Shown here: piece after piece, positions 27,801-37,489 of the stretch
How positions within the stretch are numbered: position 1 is the stretch's first letter
Layout: every line of letters starts with the position of its first letter
Source of the DNA: Saccharospirillum alexandrii_A
GTDB lineage: Bacteria > Pseudomonadota > Gammaproteobacteria > Pseudomonadales > Natronospirillaceae
Direction of reading: 5' to 3'
Assembly: GCF_043641555.1 (NCBI RefSeq)
Contig: NZ_JBHZRJ010000003.1
Coordinates: 868,001-932,000 of the forward strand
Length of the DNA: 64,000 nt
The notes under the pieces: generated by a model
Told to the model about the DNA's origin: nothing
What the model saw: only the letters and a program-made list of their open reading frames with translations
Databases searched by the model: none
Made by a program: the position numbers and the translations under genes

Positions 27801-28046
27801 ATATCCTTGTTGTCATCGCGCATACTGCGCACGACCTGACTGCTGCAACCGTCCGTCATATAAGTGGGCGGCCACGTCCTTTATAACAAGCCTTTACAAA
27901 AAGGTTACAACCTCTGTAGCGGCAGTATAAAGGTCGGCGTTGAGGTTGGACAACCATTGTTTGAGTCGGCACCATTCGTTCTCAGAACAGACCCAACCCG
28001 GCTAAGATGCCAGGGGTCTTGAAAAACGCCATATCAGGAGGTGAGG

Positions 28047-29915
28047 ATGGAAGTCGAGCATCTGGAGATACGTGATCAGCTCAGGCGGTTCGCCCCGTTT
28101 GACCAGCTTCCGGATGAATGGCTCGACACCTTGGCCAGCCAGATCGAAATCGGCTACTTCAAAGCCGGCTCCGACATCATGGTCAGAGGGGAAGAGGTCA
28201 CCTACCTGCACATTATCCGCAGTGGGGCGGTCGAGTTGTACCGCAGTAATGGCGAACTCTATAACCGCCTCGCCGAGGGCGACATTTTCGGTCAGTGGGG
28301 CCTGCTGATGAATCGCCCCGTGCGGTTTCCGGCGCGTGCGATAGAGGACACCCTCATCTACTTTGTCGCCAAAGATCTGTTCGACCGGCTCTGGGAGTCG
28401 AGTGAAACCTTTGCCGAATTCGTCGAGGTTGAAGATCAGTCTCGCCTGCGTGCTGCCGTCAACCAGCAACAAAATACTGACCTGATGACTTCCCGGGTGT
28501 ACAAACTGCTGTCACGCTCGGCGGTTATGTTGCCGCAGACTGCGACGCTGCACGAAGCTGCACTGGCGATGACCGAAGAGGGTGTATCTTCCCTGGTGAT
28601 TACCGACCCGGATCATCCCGAACAGGCGGGTTTCATGGTCGGCATCATTACCGATCGCGACCTTCGTACCCGCGCCCTGGCGGAACGACTGGGGTACGAC
28701 ACACCGGTCAGGCAGTTCATGACCACCGAACTGATCACCATCGATGCCAAAGCCTTTGTATTCGATGCCATGCTCAGCATGCTGCGCCACAACGTGCACC
28801 ATCTGCCGGTGTTACGCCACCGCAAGCCCGTGGGTGTGCTGGCATTGTCCGATATCATTCGTTACGAATCCCAGAGCAGCCTCTATCTGGTTAGCCAGAT
28901 TCATCGCCAGCCACGCAGAAAAGACCTGAGCAGCCTGATGCCCGACGTTCGGGCCACCTTCATACGCATGGTGAACGAAGGCGCCACCAGCCACATGATC
29001 GGCAGCGCCATCGCCGGAATTGGTCGCAGTTTCACGCAGCGCCTGCTGGAGCTGGGCGAGGAAGAATTTGGCCCGCCACCGGTGCCATACTGTTTTCTGG
29101 CACTGGGCTCAATGGCGCGGGATGAGCAATACGTCGTCACCGATCAGGATAACGCCATGATCCTCAGTGACGACTTCAACCCGGATGAGCACGACGACTA
29201 TTTCGCCAAACTCGCCGCCTACGTCAGCGATGGTCTGGCAGAATGCGGTTACGAATACTGCAAAGGCGGCATCATGGCCACCAACCCCCAATGGCGGCAG
29301 CCACTGTCAGTCTGGCGCGCCTATTTCAAAGACTGGATCGACAACCCCGACCCCCAGGCCTTGCTCAACAGCTCCATATTTTTCGATCTGGACGGTATTC
29401 ACGGCGAAACGGCCCTGGCCGAGACCCTCAAAGTTGATGTCGCTAGCCGGGCTCAGCGCAGCCCGAGATTTCTCGCTTGCCTGGCGCGCAACGCCCTCAA
29501 CCGAACACCACCGCTGGGTTTTTTCCGAACGTTTGTCATGGAAAGCGACGGCAAGCACAACAAGTCCATCAACCTGAAACGACGCGGCACTGCACCGCTG
29601 AGCGACGTTATACGGGTTCACGCTCTGGCGGCGGGCTCTACCGCCCAGAACTCCTTCAACCGGCTCGATGCCATTGCTGAATCCCGCATTCTGGGTCACA
29701 GCAACGGCGACGATCTGCGCGACGCCATGGAATACATATCCATCGTACGTGCCCGGCACCAGGCGCTTGACCTCGAATCCGAACAGGAACCCGACAACAA
29801 CGTTGAACCCGAGAACATGACGGTCTTCGAACGGCGCAACCTCAAAGACGCCTTTCAGGTCATTAGCAACGCCCAGAAATACCTGCGAATGCGGTATCAG
29901 GTGAACCGGGTGTGA
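28047..29915 (+). CDS. cNMP-binding / CBS / DUF294 nucleotidyltransferase-like signalling protein
   Basis: This protein of about 622 aa has four modules: a cyclic-nucleotide-binding fold (residues 10-125), a CBS pair (about 150-270; GIITDRDLRTRAL, PVGVLALSDIIRY), a DUF294 nucleotidyltransferase domain with FLALGSMARDEQYVVTDQDNAM (GS motif and DxD) and a helical DUF294 C-terminal domain. The family resembles GlnD-like transferases, but its substrate is not known to me. ATG 28047 follows AGGAGG at 28036. The stop overlaps the exonuclease start (GTGA), a pairing seen in other gammaproteobacteria. Confidence 0.9.
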   Translation: MEVEHLEIRDQLRRFAPFDQLPDEWLDTLASQIEIGYFKAGSDIMVRGEEVTYLHIIRSGAVELYRSNGELYNRLAEGDIFGQWGLLMNRPVRFPARAIEDTLIYFVAKDLFDRLWESSETFAEFVEVEDQSRLRAAVNQQQNTDLMTSRVYKLLSRSAVMLPQTATLHEAALAMTEEGVSSLVITDPDHPEQAGFMVGIITDRDLRTRALAERLGYDTPVRQFMTTELITIDAKAFVFDAMLSMLRHNVHHLPVLRHRKPVGVLALSDIIRYESQSSLYLVSQIHRQPRRKDLSSLMPDVRATFIRMVNEGATSHMIGSAIAGIGRSFTQRLLELGEEEFGPPPVPYCFLALGSMARDEQYVVTDQDNAMILSDDFNPDEHDDYFAKLAAYVSDGLAECGYEYCKGGIMATNPQWRQPLSVWRAYFKDWIDNPDPQALLNSSIFFDLDGIHGETALAETLKVDVASRAQRSPRFLACLARNALNRTPPLGFFRTFVMESDGKHNKSINLKRRGTAPLSDVIRVHALAAGSTAQNSFNRLDAIAESRILGHSNGDDLRDAMEYISIVRARHQALDLESEQEPDNNVEPENMTVFERRNLKDAFQVISNAQKYLRMRYQVNRV

Positions 29916-30646
29916 GCTTTTTTGTCCCCCGAGACAGTGACTCCCTGGATACCAGGCCCGACTGGCCTGCCTGCTTCAGCGCCTGGGCAGACCAGGTCAG
30001 GCACCCGGAATTGCAGCGCTTTTACCAGGCAGGGACCGTCGCGGCCGATTGCCCGATAAACGAGGTGCCCTTTGTGGCCCTCGATGTGGAAACCACCGGC
30101 CTGAACGCAGATCGCCATGCCATTCTCAGCGTCGGCCTGGTCCCTTTTACCGTAAAACGCATCTCGGTCGCGGACAGCCGGCACTGGGTTGTAAAGCCCC
30201 AACTGCCATTGATTCAACAGTCAATTCAGTTCCACGGCATTACCCACACCGACATAAAAAACGCCCCCGACATGGCCGAGATTCTGCCTGGCCTGCTCGA
30301 CTGCCTGGCCGGGCGAGTTGCTGTGGTGCACCATAGAGCCATAGAGCGATCCTTTATGGATGTCGTCGTCAAAGCCCGCTGGAACGAAGGCCTGCAATTT
30401 CCAATGGTCGATACCATGGCCATAGAGGCAATGCTGCACCGCGACAAACCCCGAAGCCTCTGGGCCCGCCTGACCAACCGCCGGCCCGTCTCCATCCGCC
30501 TATCGGACAGCCGTATACGCTACGGCCTGCCGCATTACCCACCCCACAATGCCCTCACCGACGCCCTGGCCACCGCAGAACTGTTTCAGGCTCAGTGCGC
30601 CTATCATTTTGAGCCTGAGACCCCGATTTCAGAACTGTGGTACTAG
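29912..30646 (+). CDS. DnaQ-family 3'-5' exonuclease
   Basis: This is a 244-aa DEDDh exonuclease. Exo I is ALDVETTGL (Asp, Glu), and Exo III is HNALTDALATAEL (His, Asp). It resembles the epsilon-like exonucleases that accompany DUF294/CBS proteins, not the replicative DnaQ. The GTG start overlaps the previous stop by 4 bp, indicating coupling. The substrate (DNA, RNA or nucleotide) is not evident. Palindromic element copy 5 begins about 80 bp downstream. Confidence 0.9.
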   Translation: MSFFVPRDSDSLDTRPDWPACFSAWADQVRHPELQRFYQAGTVAADCPINEVPFVALDVETTGLNADRHAILSVGLVPFTVKRISVADSRHWVVKPQLPLIQQSIQFHGITHTDIKNAPDMAEILPGLLDCLAGRVAVVHHRAIERSFMDVVVKARWNEGLQFPMVDTMAIEAMLHRDKPRSLWARLTNRRPVSIRLSDSRIRYGLPHYPPHNALTDALATAELFQAQCAYHFEPETPISELWY

Positions 30647-30728
30647 CCGAATGCTGCGTTGGTACTTTACCAGCTGTTAGTTATTGAGTAGGCAATTGGA
30701 AAAATAAAGCGGTGGCTGTGCAGCAAAT

Positions 30729-30837
30729 GCAGGGTGCTGGGTATGCCTTTCCGGGGTAGTCCGCAGCAGGGATGCTGCGGCCTAGGCTCCATGGACGGAT
30801 TTACGCCTACCCCGGAAAGGCATGCCCGGTACCCTGC
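30729..30837. repeat. Palindromic intergenic element, copy 5
   Basis: This copy has the longest arms: 31 bp at 30729-30759 pair with 30807-30837 with three mismatches (CTTTCCGGGG with CCCCGGAAAG beside the core). The core has CCGCAGCA-type hairpin bases, CCTAGG, CCATGG and a shortened ACGCCTACCCC end. It lies between the exonuclease and groES and ends 39 bp before the sigma-32-like -35 box. Confidence 0.93.
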
Positions 30838-30876
30838 GCGATCCCCAGGCTCAGAAAAAATTTAACCCCGAAGGTG

Positions 30877-30904
30877 TTGAAATGAAAATTTGTCGGCCCC
30901 ATTA
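30877..30904 (+). promoter_or_regulatory. Sigma-32-type heat-shock promoter of groESL
   Basis: TTGAAA (30877-30882), a 14-bp spacer and CCCCATTA (30897-30904) match the sigma-32 consensus (CTTGAA, 13-17 bp, CCCCAT). It lies about 92 bp upstream of the groES start. No CIRCE inverted repeat was seen, so RpoH control without HrcA is likely. Confidence 0.85.
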
Positions 30905-30995
30905 ACGGGGAGCATTGGCATTCCGGGGCCGTTCAGTATCGAACAGCCCTGAAATCACAACAAAACTCCCACATGTCTTTTAGGAGATTGGATCC

Positions 30996-31283
30996 ATGAA
31001 AATTCGTCCTTTGCATGATCGCGTCGTAGTACGCCGCAAGGATCAAGAGGAAACCACCGCCGGCGGTATCGTTCTGCCAGGTTCTGCCAAAGAAAAGCCC
31101 TCTCAGGGCGAAATCCTGGCAGTCGGCAACGGCCGGATCCTTGAGAATGGCGACGTCAAGTCGTTGGATGTGAAGGTAGGCGATACCGTTGTGTTTGGTC
31201 AGTACGCAGGCAGCACCGTCAAGATCGACGGCGAAGAACTGCTGATTATGACCGAAAGCGACATCTTCGGCGTTATTGAGTAA
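30996..31283 (+). CDS. groES: Co-chaperonin GroES
   Basis: This 95-aa protein forms the heptameric lid of the chaperonin. MKIRPLHDRVVVRR, the mobile loop EETTAGGIVLPGSAKEKPSQGEI and the C-terminal ELLIMTESDIFGVIE are standard. TAGGAG precedes the ATG. First gene of groES-groEL, driven by the sigma-32-like promoter upstream. Confidence 0.98.
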   Translation: MKIRPLHDRVVVRRKDQEETTAGGIVLPGSAKEKPSQGEILAVGNGRILENGDVKSLDVKVGDTVVFGQYAGSTVKIDGEELLIMTESDIFGVIE

Positions 31284-31324
31284 ACCGAGCTCGTTCAACG
31301 AATTGTAAGGAAGGTAAGCACATC

Positions 31325-32977
31325 ATGGCAGCTAAAGACGTAAAATTTGGCGATTCCGCTCGCGGTAAGATGCAGAAAGGCGTGAACCTGCTGGCCGACG
31401 CCGTCAAAGTAACTTTGGGCCCCAAAGGCCGTAACGTAATTCTCGACAAATCCTTCGGCTCACCCGCCATCACCAAAGACGGTGTATCGGTTGCCAAGGA
31501 AATCGAACTCGAAGACAAATTCGAAAACATGGGCGCTCAGATGGTCAAGGAAGTTGCTTCCAAGGCCAATGACGAAGCCGGTGACGGTACCACGACCGCA
31601 ACCGTGCTGGCCCAGGCCCTGGTTAACGAAGGCTTGAAATCAGTTGCAGCGGGCATGAACCCGATGGACCTGAAGCGCGGCATCGACAAAGCGACACGTG
31701 CTGTTGTTGATGAAATCGCCAAGCTGTCTGTGCCTTGCTCAGACAAGAAAGCCATCGCTCAGGTCGGTACCATTTCTGCCAACGCCGACGCCACCATCGG
31801 CGGCCTGATCGCCGATGCCATGGAAAAAGTTGGTAACGAAGGCGTGATCACCGTTGAAGAAGGCAGTGGTTTCGACGATGAGCTGGAAGTCGTCGAAGGC
31901 ATGCAGTTCGACCGTGGTTACCTGTCTCCGTACTTCATCACCAACCAGGAGACCATGACGGCCGAGCTCGAAAACCCGTACATCCTGTTGGTCGACAAGA
32001 AAATCAGCAACATCCGTGACCTGATCCCGGTACTGGAGTCCGTCTCCAAGGCCAGCCGTCCGCTGATGATCATTGCTGAAGACATCGAAGGCGAAGCCCT
32101 GGCGACCCTGGTTGTCAACAACATGCGCGGTACCGTTAAAGTCTCCGCTGCCAAGGCACCGGGCTTCGGCGACCGTCGCAAGGCCATGCTGCAGGATCTG
32201 GCGATTCTGACCGGTGGTACTGTGATTTCCGAAGAAGTGGGCATGAGCCTCGAAACCGCCACCCTGGAACACCTGGGTAGCGCCAAGAAGGTCACCCTGT
32301 CCAAAGAAAACACCATCGTGGTTGACGGTGCCGGTGAAGACGCCGACATCAAAGGCCGCGTAGAGCAGATCCGTGCCGAAATCGAGCAATCTACCTCCGA
32401 TTACGACAAGGAAAAACTCCAGGAACGCGTCGCCAAGTTGGCCGGCGGTGTTGCTGTCATCAAGGTTGGCGCTGCCACCGAGATGGAAATGAAAGAGAAG
32501 AAAGCCCGCGTCGACGACGCCCTGCACGCAACCCGTGCAGCCGTTCAGGAAGGTGTGGTTGCCGGTGGCGGTGTAGCCCTGGTACGCGCACTGATGAACG
32601 TAGGCGAGATTCAGGGCGACAACGAAGAGCAGCGCACCGGTATTGCCCTGGCATTGCGTGCCATGGAATCCCCGCTGCGTCAGATCGTTTACAACGCCGG
32701 TGGCGAGCCGTCTGTTGTACTGAACGAAGTCAAGAAAGGCTCTGGTAACTACGGCTACAACGCTGCAACCGGCGAATACGGCGACATGATGGAACTGGGT
32801 ATTATCGACCCGGCCAAAGTGACCCGTTCAGCCCTGCAAGCGGCTGCCTCGGTTGCTGGCCTGATGATCACCACTGAAGCCATGATCACCGACAAGCCAG
32901 AAGACAAGTCTTCCGGCGGCGGTATGCCTGATATGGGCGGCATGGGTGGTATGGGTGGCATGGGCGGCATGATGTAA
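31325..32977 (+). CDS. groEL: Chaperonin GroEL
   Basis: This 550-aa protein is the 60-kDa folding chamber subunit. ATP-site motifs GDGTTTATVLAQ and GPKGRNV are intact, and the C-terminal Gly-Gly-Met repeat tail is present. It lies 41 bp after groES with an AAGGAAGG site. A strong terminator follows. It appears to be the general housekeeping copy because of the GGM tail, the groES partner and the heat-shock promoter. Confidence 0.98.
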   Translation: MAAKDVKFGDSARGKMQKGVNLLADAVKVTLGPKGRNVILDKSFGSPAITKDGVSVAKEIELEDKFENMGAQMVKEVASKANDEAGDGTTTATVLAQALVNEGLKSVAAGMNPMDLKRGIDKATRAVVDEIAKLSVPCSDKKAIAQVGTISANADATIGGLIADAMEKVGNEGVITVEEGSGFDDELEVVEGMQFDRGYLSPYFITNQETMTAELENPYILLVDKKISNIRDLIPVLESVSKASRPLMIIAEDIEGEALATLVVNNMRGTVKVSAAKAPGFGDRRKAMLQDLAILTGGTVISEEVGMSLETATLEHLGSAKKVTLSKENTIVVDGAGEDADIKGRVEQIRAEIEQSTSDYDKEKLQERVAKLAGGVAVIKVGAATEMEMKEKKARVDDALHATRAAVQEGVVAGGGVALVRALMNVGEIQGDNEEQRTGIALALRAMESPLRQIVYNAGGEPSVVLNEVKKGSGNYGYNAATGEYGDMMELGIIDPAKVTRSALQAAASVAGLMITTEAMITDKPEDKSSGGGMPDMGGMGGMGGMGGMM

Positions 32978-33000
32978 GCCAGCCCGGCCCAATACCCGAC

Positions 33001-33025
33001 AAGCCCGCTACGTGCGGGCTTTTTT
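33001..33025 (+). terminator. Rho-independent terminator of groESL
   Basis: AAGCCCGC, a TACGT loop and GCGGGCTT, followed by T residues, 23 bp after the groEL stop. Confidence 0.92.
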
Positions 33026-33192
33026 ATGGGCGGAAAACGCCCGTACGAGGCAGCAGCAAGGCCGCAAAGCACTGTCAGATGGGTGTAAACCGATTGTCGT
33101 GAATAGGGGCCTTCTATACACTGGCGTCCCGATATTTTGATCTGTGGGCGCAAGCCTGAAAAAGGCGCAGGGATAGTGCAGAACGGAAGTCT

Positions 33193-33927
33193 ATGAGAAT
33201 TAATCTAAAATTAGTGGTGCTGTTTGTAGGGGTGTATTTGCTCACCCTGGTGGCGACCGTGCCATTGAGCTGGGTGATCAGTTTTGCGGAGCCGTCGCTG
33301 CGGTCTGCAGGCGTACGCCTCGAACAGCCACAGGGTAACATCTGGCAGGGACAAAGCCGGGTACTGGTGCCAAACAGCCCAGAATTCAATCTTGAATGGC
33401 AGGTGAAGCCCCTGGGTCTGCTGACAGCCCGGTTACCTTACGATGTCCGTGTATCCAGCCCGGCGCTCGATGTGTCTGGCCAGATTCAGGTGCGCCCGAC
33501 GGGCGTGGGGGTTGAGCAGGTATCCGGGTATGTCGACGAAGCGGCGTTTGCCCAGATTACCCGGTCTTATAATTCAACTCTCCAGGGGCGGCTGGTTATC
33601 TCAGACCTGAGCGCCAATGCCGGCTGGGGCGGGGCCCTCGGTGACGCTAGCGGTGAACTCTCCTGGTCCGGCGGGCCCGTTGAAGTGCCGATGGGGCGTT
33701 CCCGGCAGCAGTTCGACGTACCCCAGATGCAAGGGGAAATCACCAGCGACGACACCGCATGGCGCGTAGCGATCGATGCGTTGGACGACACCTCACTGAT
33801 CCGGGCGCAACTGAGCCGGGAAGGGCAGGGGCAAGTTACCGTGCAACGGGCCATGGCCGAGCGCCTGGGCATTCCGGTTCCCGGCGGGCGTGAGACCCTG
33901 GTAGAAATCTCACAGAAGGTGTTTTGA
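33193..33927 (+). CDS. gspN: Type II secretion system protein N
   Basis: This is a 244-aa bitopic inner-membrane protein with one N-terminal helix (about residues 5-30) and a periplasmic domain of the GspN family (EPSLRSAGVRLEQPQGNIWQGQSRVLV is typical). It is an accessory component of the secretion apparatus. Its stop overlaps the gspC start (TGATG). Order gspN-gspC-gspD is preserved. Confidence 0.88.
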   Translation: MRINLKLVVLFVGVYLLTLVATVPLSWVISFAEPSLRSAGVRLEQPQGNIWQGQSRVLVPNSPEFNLEWQVKPLGLLTARLPYDVRVSSPALDVSGQIQVRPTGVGVEQVSGYVDEAAFAQITRSYNSTLQGRLVISDLSANAGWGGALGDASGELSWSGGPVEVPMGRSRQQFDVPQMQGEITSDDTAWRVAIDALDDTSLIRAQLSREGQGQVTVQRAMAERLGIPVPGGRETLVEISQKVF

Positions 33928-34838
33928 TGGATTGGGTCAATCAAAGCCGGCAACTATGGCTGCCGCTGCAGCGCTGGGTCGTGGTGATCCTCATAGTCCT
34001 GAGCGCCGTTTACAGCGCCCAGCTTACCTGGCTCTGGCTGCAACCGGTACCCGAGGTAAGTGCACCGCGCATTCAACCAGCCAACCTGAATAACGCTGCG
34101 AGCAGCACCAACCCCGAACAACTCGGCGCCGCTCTGGGCGAACGCCACTTCTTCGGGCAATTTGAGGCGGTGGCAACTGCTGAACCCGAGCAGCCGGTCG
34201 AAGCCCCAGAAACCCGATTGAACATGAAGCTGCAGGCCGTGCTTGCCCGTGGCGACGACGGCACTGGTTTTGCCATTATTTCCCGGGGCGGCAGTCAGGC
34301 CAGCGCGTTCTCGGTCGGTGACGATATTTTTAACCAGGCGACCCTGTCGGCGGTATACCGTGACCGGGTCATACTCGACCGCAATGGCCAGCTGGAGACG
34401 CTGCGCTACGAGCGGGAAGCGACATCGCAGTTGTTGCAAGTCAACGATGAGCCCATCGAAGACGACAGCAGTTTCAGAGAGACCATTGACCAGGCTCAGC
34501 AGCGGGTCGACCGGGGCGAAGATGTACAGGCACAGGTTGAACAAATGGTGTCTTATGTTCAGCAACGTGCCAACTCAGACCCCCAGGGCCTGCTCGATGA
34601 AGTCGGCCTCGAAGCCACCGGCTCCGGCTATCAGGTAACCCAGAATGCACGCCAGCTCGCCATGGCCGGGCTGCGCCCGGGCGATGTGGTGACGGCGGTT
34701 AATGATCAGCCGGTTGGTAACATCGGGCAGGATCAGGCATTGCTGAACCAGATTCTGCAAACCGGCGGTGAATTGAAAATACAGATTCAACGGGGTTCGC
34801 GCTCCTTTACCATCTACCAATCCATACCTCGATTCTGA
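33927..34838 (+). CDS. gspC: Type II secretion system protein C
   Basis: This 303-aa protein couples the inner-membrane platform to the secretin. It has a single membrane helix (about residues 15-40), an HR domain (LNMKLQAVLARGDDGTGFAIIS, RVILDRNGQLETLRY) that contacts the secretin N0 domain, and a C-terminal PDZ-like domain (AMAGLRPGDVVTAVNDQPVG). The ATG shares a base with the gspN stop; an upstream TTG at 33924 is unlikely. gspD follows after 36 bp. Confidence 0.93.
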   Translation: MDWVNQSRQLWLPLQRWVVVILIVLSAVYSAQLTWLWLQPVPEVSAPRIQPANLNNAASSTNPEQLGAALGERHFFGQFEAVATAEPEQPVEAPETRLNMKLQAVLARGDDGTGFAIISRGGSQASAFSVGDDIFNQATLSAVYRDRVILDRNGQLETLRYEREATSQLLQVNDEPIEDDSSFRETIDQAQQRVDRGEDVQAQVEQMVSYVQQRANSDPQGLLDEVGLEATGSGYQVTQNARQLAMAGLRPGDVVTAVNDQPVGNIGQDQALLNQILQTGGELKIQIQRGSRSFTIYQSIPRF

Positions 34839-34874
34839 CAAATGCAGAACGATCGATTAAGAAAGGACAACAAG

Positions 34875-36845
34875 ATGCATGCTTTCAGCCCGGTTCGCAG
34901 GATTGCGGAACCCCTGTTACGGTCACTGCTACTGACTCTGGCGCTGGTGCTGGTCAGCCTTCCGGTTCGCGCCGAAGAGCCAACCTATCAGTTGAACATG
35001 CAGGGTGCCGACATTAATGAAGTGATTGACCTGGTGGCGCGCGTTACCGGCAAGAGCTTTATCGTCGACCCCCGGGTGCGTGGCCAGGTAACGGTTATCT
35101 CCGATCGCAACCTGACCGCCGACGCCATCTACGAAATATTTCTGGCTACCATTGAAGTCTATGGTTTTTCTGCCGTAGAGACCGATAACGCCATTAAAAT
35201 TATCGGCCAGGCCGACATCAAATCTGCAGGTCTCGAGGTTGATACCGATGGGTCGATGTCAGGTGAAGAGATCATCATTCGGGTTTTCCCGATCCAGAAT
35301 ACATCTGCCATGGAGCTGGTGCCAATTCTTCGGCCATTGGTTGCCAAGTATGGTCACCTGGCGGGGGTCAGCACTGCCAACGCGCTGATCATCGCTGACC
35401 GGGCCACCAACATTGAACGAATTTCAGAAATCGTTGAATTGCTTGACCGCGCTGGCAGCGAAGAAATAGAAGTCATAGAACTCGAGCATGCCTGGGTGGG
35501 CAATGTGATTACGCTGCTCGAACGTGTCGCCCCCACACCGGTTACTTCCGGGTCTCAGCAGGGCGGTGACGTACGTGGCTTGCGCAGCGTCCACCTCGTT
35601 GGCGATGAGCGCAGTAATCGCATCATCATTAAGGGCGAAGCCGATGCCCGGGCGCAAATTATCGCCCTGATCCGCGAGCTCGATATTCCCGCCCAGGAGA
35701 ACAGTGCTTCGAAGGTTATCTTCTTGAACAATGCTGACGCCGCGCGGATGGCTGAGTTGCTCAAAGGGTTTACCGGAGGTGCCGCTCAGGCAAGCTCCAA
35801 TGGCCAAACAGCACCACCTGCCGGTCCGGTCAACATACTCGCGGACGAAGATTTGAACGCGTTGGTTGTGCGTGCTGAGCCTTCGGTCATGACCGAAATT
35901 GAAAGCATCATTCGCCAACTGGACGTGCGTCGTAAACAGGTGTTGATTGAAGCGGCTATCGTTGAAGTGAATGGTAATGTCAGTGATGCCCTGGGCATTC
36001 AATGGGCGACGAACCCTGAGCGCGTGAGCGATGGTGTACCCTTTGGTAGCACCAACCTGGGCATTGACGGTGCGATTTCCTCCTTACCCAGTGTGGTAGC
36101 CGGTGCGGCGAGTCAAAACGTGGGTGCTTTGCCGAACGGTGCTTTCCTGGGGTTGGTTGACCCCATCAGTGATACCCCTAATTTTGCAGCCATTATTCAG
36201 GCGATCGAATCCCAGTCGAACACGAATTTGTTGTCGACACCGAGCGTCATGACGTTGGATAACAGCGAGGCCTTTATCACCGTGGGCAGCTCTGTACCCT
36301 TCAAAACGGGTGGCAATGGAAGCGATGAAAACCCGTTTGTCATTGAGCGCCAGGATGTCGGTACCACGCTTACGGTTATACCCCATGTTCAGCAGGATGG
36401 CTCTGTGCGTTTGGAGGTCGACCAGGTGGTCGAATCCATTTCAGGCAACAACACCTTCGGTGCCGTAGACATCATTACTGACAAGCGGCAAGTCAAAACA
36501 GAAGTACTGATTGGCGATGGTCGTACCATAGTTCTAGGTGGGTTGATTGACGACACCCTGATCGAACGTGAAAGCCGGGTCCCGTTGTTGGGGCGGATTC
36601 CGATCTTGGGCCACCTGTTCAAAAGTACCTCGACCGAGCGTCAAAAAACCAATTTGATGGTCATTATTCGCCCAACGATCATAGTGGATGGCGATGAAGA
36701 TCTGAGAGCACGCCGTATGGATGGCATATGGGATGTACGCATTCAGACCATGGATCATGTAGACGATCGTTATTTGCCGCCGACGGTAGACGATTTGTTT
36801 GAAGGTCGCCTGGACGGTGGTTTGCGCCCGCAGGACGACAATTAA
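34875..36845 (+). CDS. gspD: Type II secretion system secretin
   Basis: This 656-aa protein forms the outer-membrane channel. The signal peptide ends at PVRA (residue 33). N0 (YQLNMQGADINEVIDLVARVTGK), N1-N3 KH-like domains and the secretin core (LLSTPSVMTLDNSEAFI, VGSSVPF, VPLLGRIPILGHLFKS) are in order. AAAGGA at 34862 is eight bases before ATG 34875, so the earlier ATG at 34842 is less likely. A short C-terminal tail follows the core. A terminator follows the gene; gspE to gspM are not here. Confidence 0.95.
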   Translation: MHAFSPVRRIAEPLLRSLLLTLALVLVSLPVRAEEPTYQLNMQGADINEVIDLVARVTGKSFIVDPRVRGQVTVISDRNLTADAIYEIFLATIEVYGFSAVETDNAIKIIGQADIKSAGLEVDTDGSMSGEEIIIRVFPIQNTSAMELVPILRPLVAKYGHLAGVSTANALIIADRATNIERISEIVELLDRAGSEEIEVIELEHAWVGNVITLLERVAPTPVTSGSQQGGDVRGLRSVHLVGDERSNRIIIKGEADARAQIIALIRELDIPAQENSASKVIFLNNADAARMAELLKGFTGGAAQASSNGQTAPPAGPVNILADEDLNALVVRAEPSVMTEIESIIRQLDVRRKQVLIEAAIVEVNGNVSDALGIQWATNPERVSDGVPFGSTNLGIDGAISSLPSVVAGAASQNVGALPNGAFLGLVDPISDTPNFAAIIQAIESQSNTNLLSTPSVMTLDNSEAFITVGSSVPFKTGGNGSDENPFVIERQDVGTTLTVIPHVQQDGSVRLEVDQVVESISGNNTFGAVDIITDKRQVKTEVLIGDGRTIVLGGLIDDTLIERESRVPLLGRIPILGHLFKSTSTERQKTNLMVIIRPTIIVDGDEDLRARRMDGIWDVRIQTMDHVDDRYLPPTVDDLFEGRLDGGLRPQDDN

Positions 36846-36983
36846 CGCCAGGGTAGGGATGTGTAGTATTTTATGTACAACCGGTCGATTTTAATAAAAG
36901 CGACGTAATCGGGTGGTAGTGTTTACATTACGCTGCTGAATCGTAAGATACGCAGCGTTTTGACTCTCTTGCAAAATATTTTA

Positions 36984-37014
36984 GCCCGGCGCACCCAGTG
37001 CCCCGGGTTTTTTT
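36984..37014 (+). terminator. Terminator after gspD
   Basis: CCCGG and CCGGG enclose a short loop and are followed by seven T. It is about 140 bp after the gspD stop. The loop is long for a terminator, so the call is moderate. Confidence 0.6.
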
Positions 37015-37060
37015 ATGGGTGTTTGCCAGAAAACAGCGGTTTAGCCTACTGTCATGTAGC

Positions 37061-37384
37061 CTATAGGAAGTCTCGCCGATCCATGACCGCCATCACATGA
37101 TGCGCAGGCTCTTCGTAAGGGTGTGCGACCACGAGAGCCTGCAGTACCGTTTTGATGCGGTCTTTCTTAACCACCATTTCCACGCGATGCTCGGCAACGC
37201 GCTCCAACTGCCCGGTTTGTCCCAGGGTAGGGTTGGCTCCGGCCAACGGTCGAAACTGCCCCTGACCCAGCACCGACCAGGCACAACGATCATAATCGCC
37301 GATGTTACCGGCGCCAGCGTCAGACAGTGCTCCAATCAGCGCCTCGGTGTGTGTTTCAGGCACATAAACAACCAGTAAGTACAT
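37061..37384 (-). CDS. NIF3-like / YqfO-domain protein
   Basis: This 107-aa protein matches the small ferredoxin-like domain inserted in NIF3/YqfO (MYLLVVYVPETHTEALIGALSDAGAGNIGDYD, then TPTLGQTGQ-type and HPYEEPAHHVMAV). The family resembles PII/CutA in fold. In many gammaproteobacteria it stands alone, with no known activity. It is convergent with gspD and lies 105 bp upstream of tRNA-Ser on the opposite strand. Confidence 0.85.
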   Translation of the reverse strand: MYLLVVYVPETHTEALIGALSDAGAGNIGDYDRCAWSVLGQGQFRPLAGANPTLGQTGQLERVAEHRVEMVVKKDRIKTVLQALVVAHPYEEPAHHVMAVMDRRDFL

Positions 37385-37489
37385 AAGTGGGTCTCCGCGG
37401 TGGACGATCTTTCTTGTTTAATTTCAGCAGCTTAGCAACTTTTTGGTTGACACCCAACACAGGTTCGTTAACATACGCCCCGTTGTTAA

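Noticed and set aside
30850..30995. CIRCE operator before groES
   Set aside because: No TTAGCACTC-N9-GAGTGCTAA repeat is present; the sigma-32-like boxes explain the regulation.
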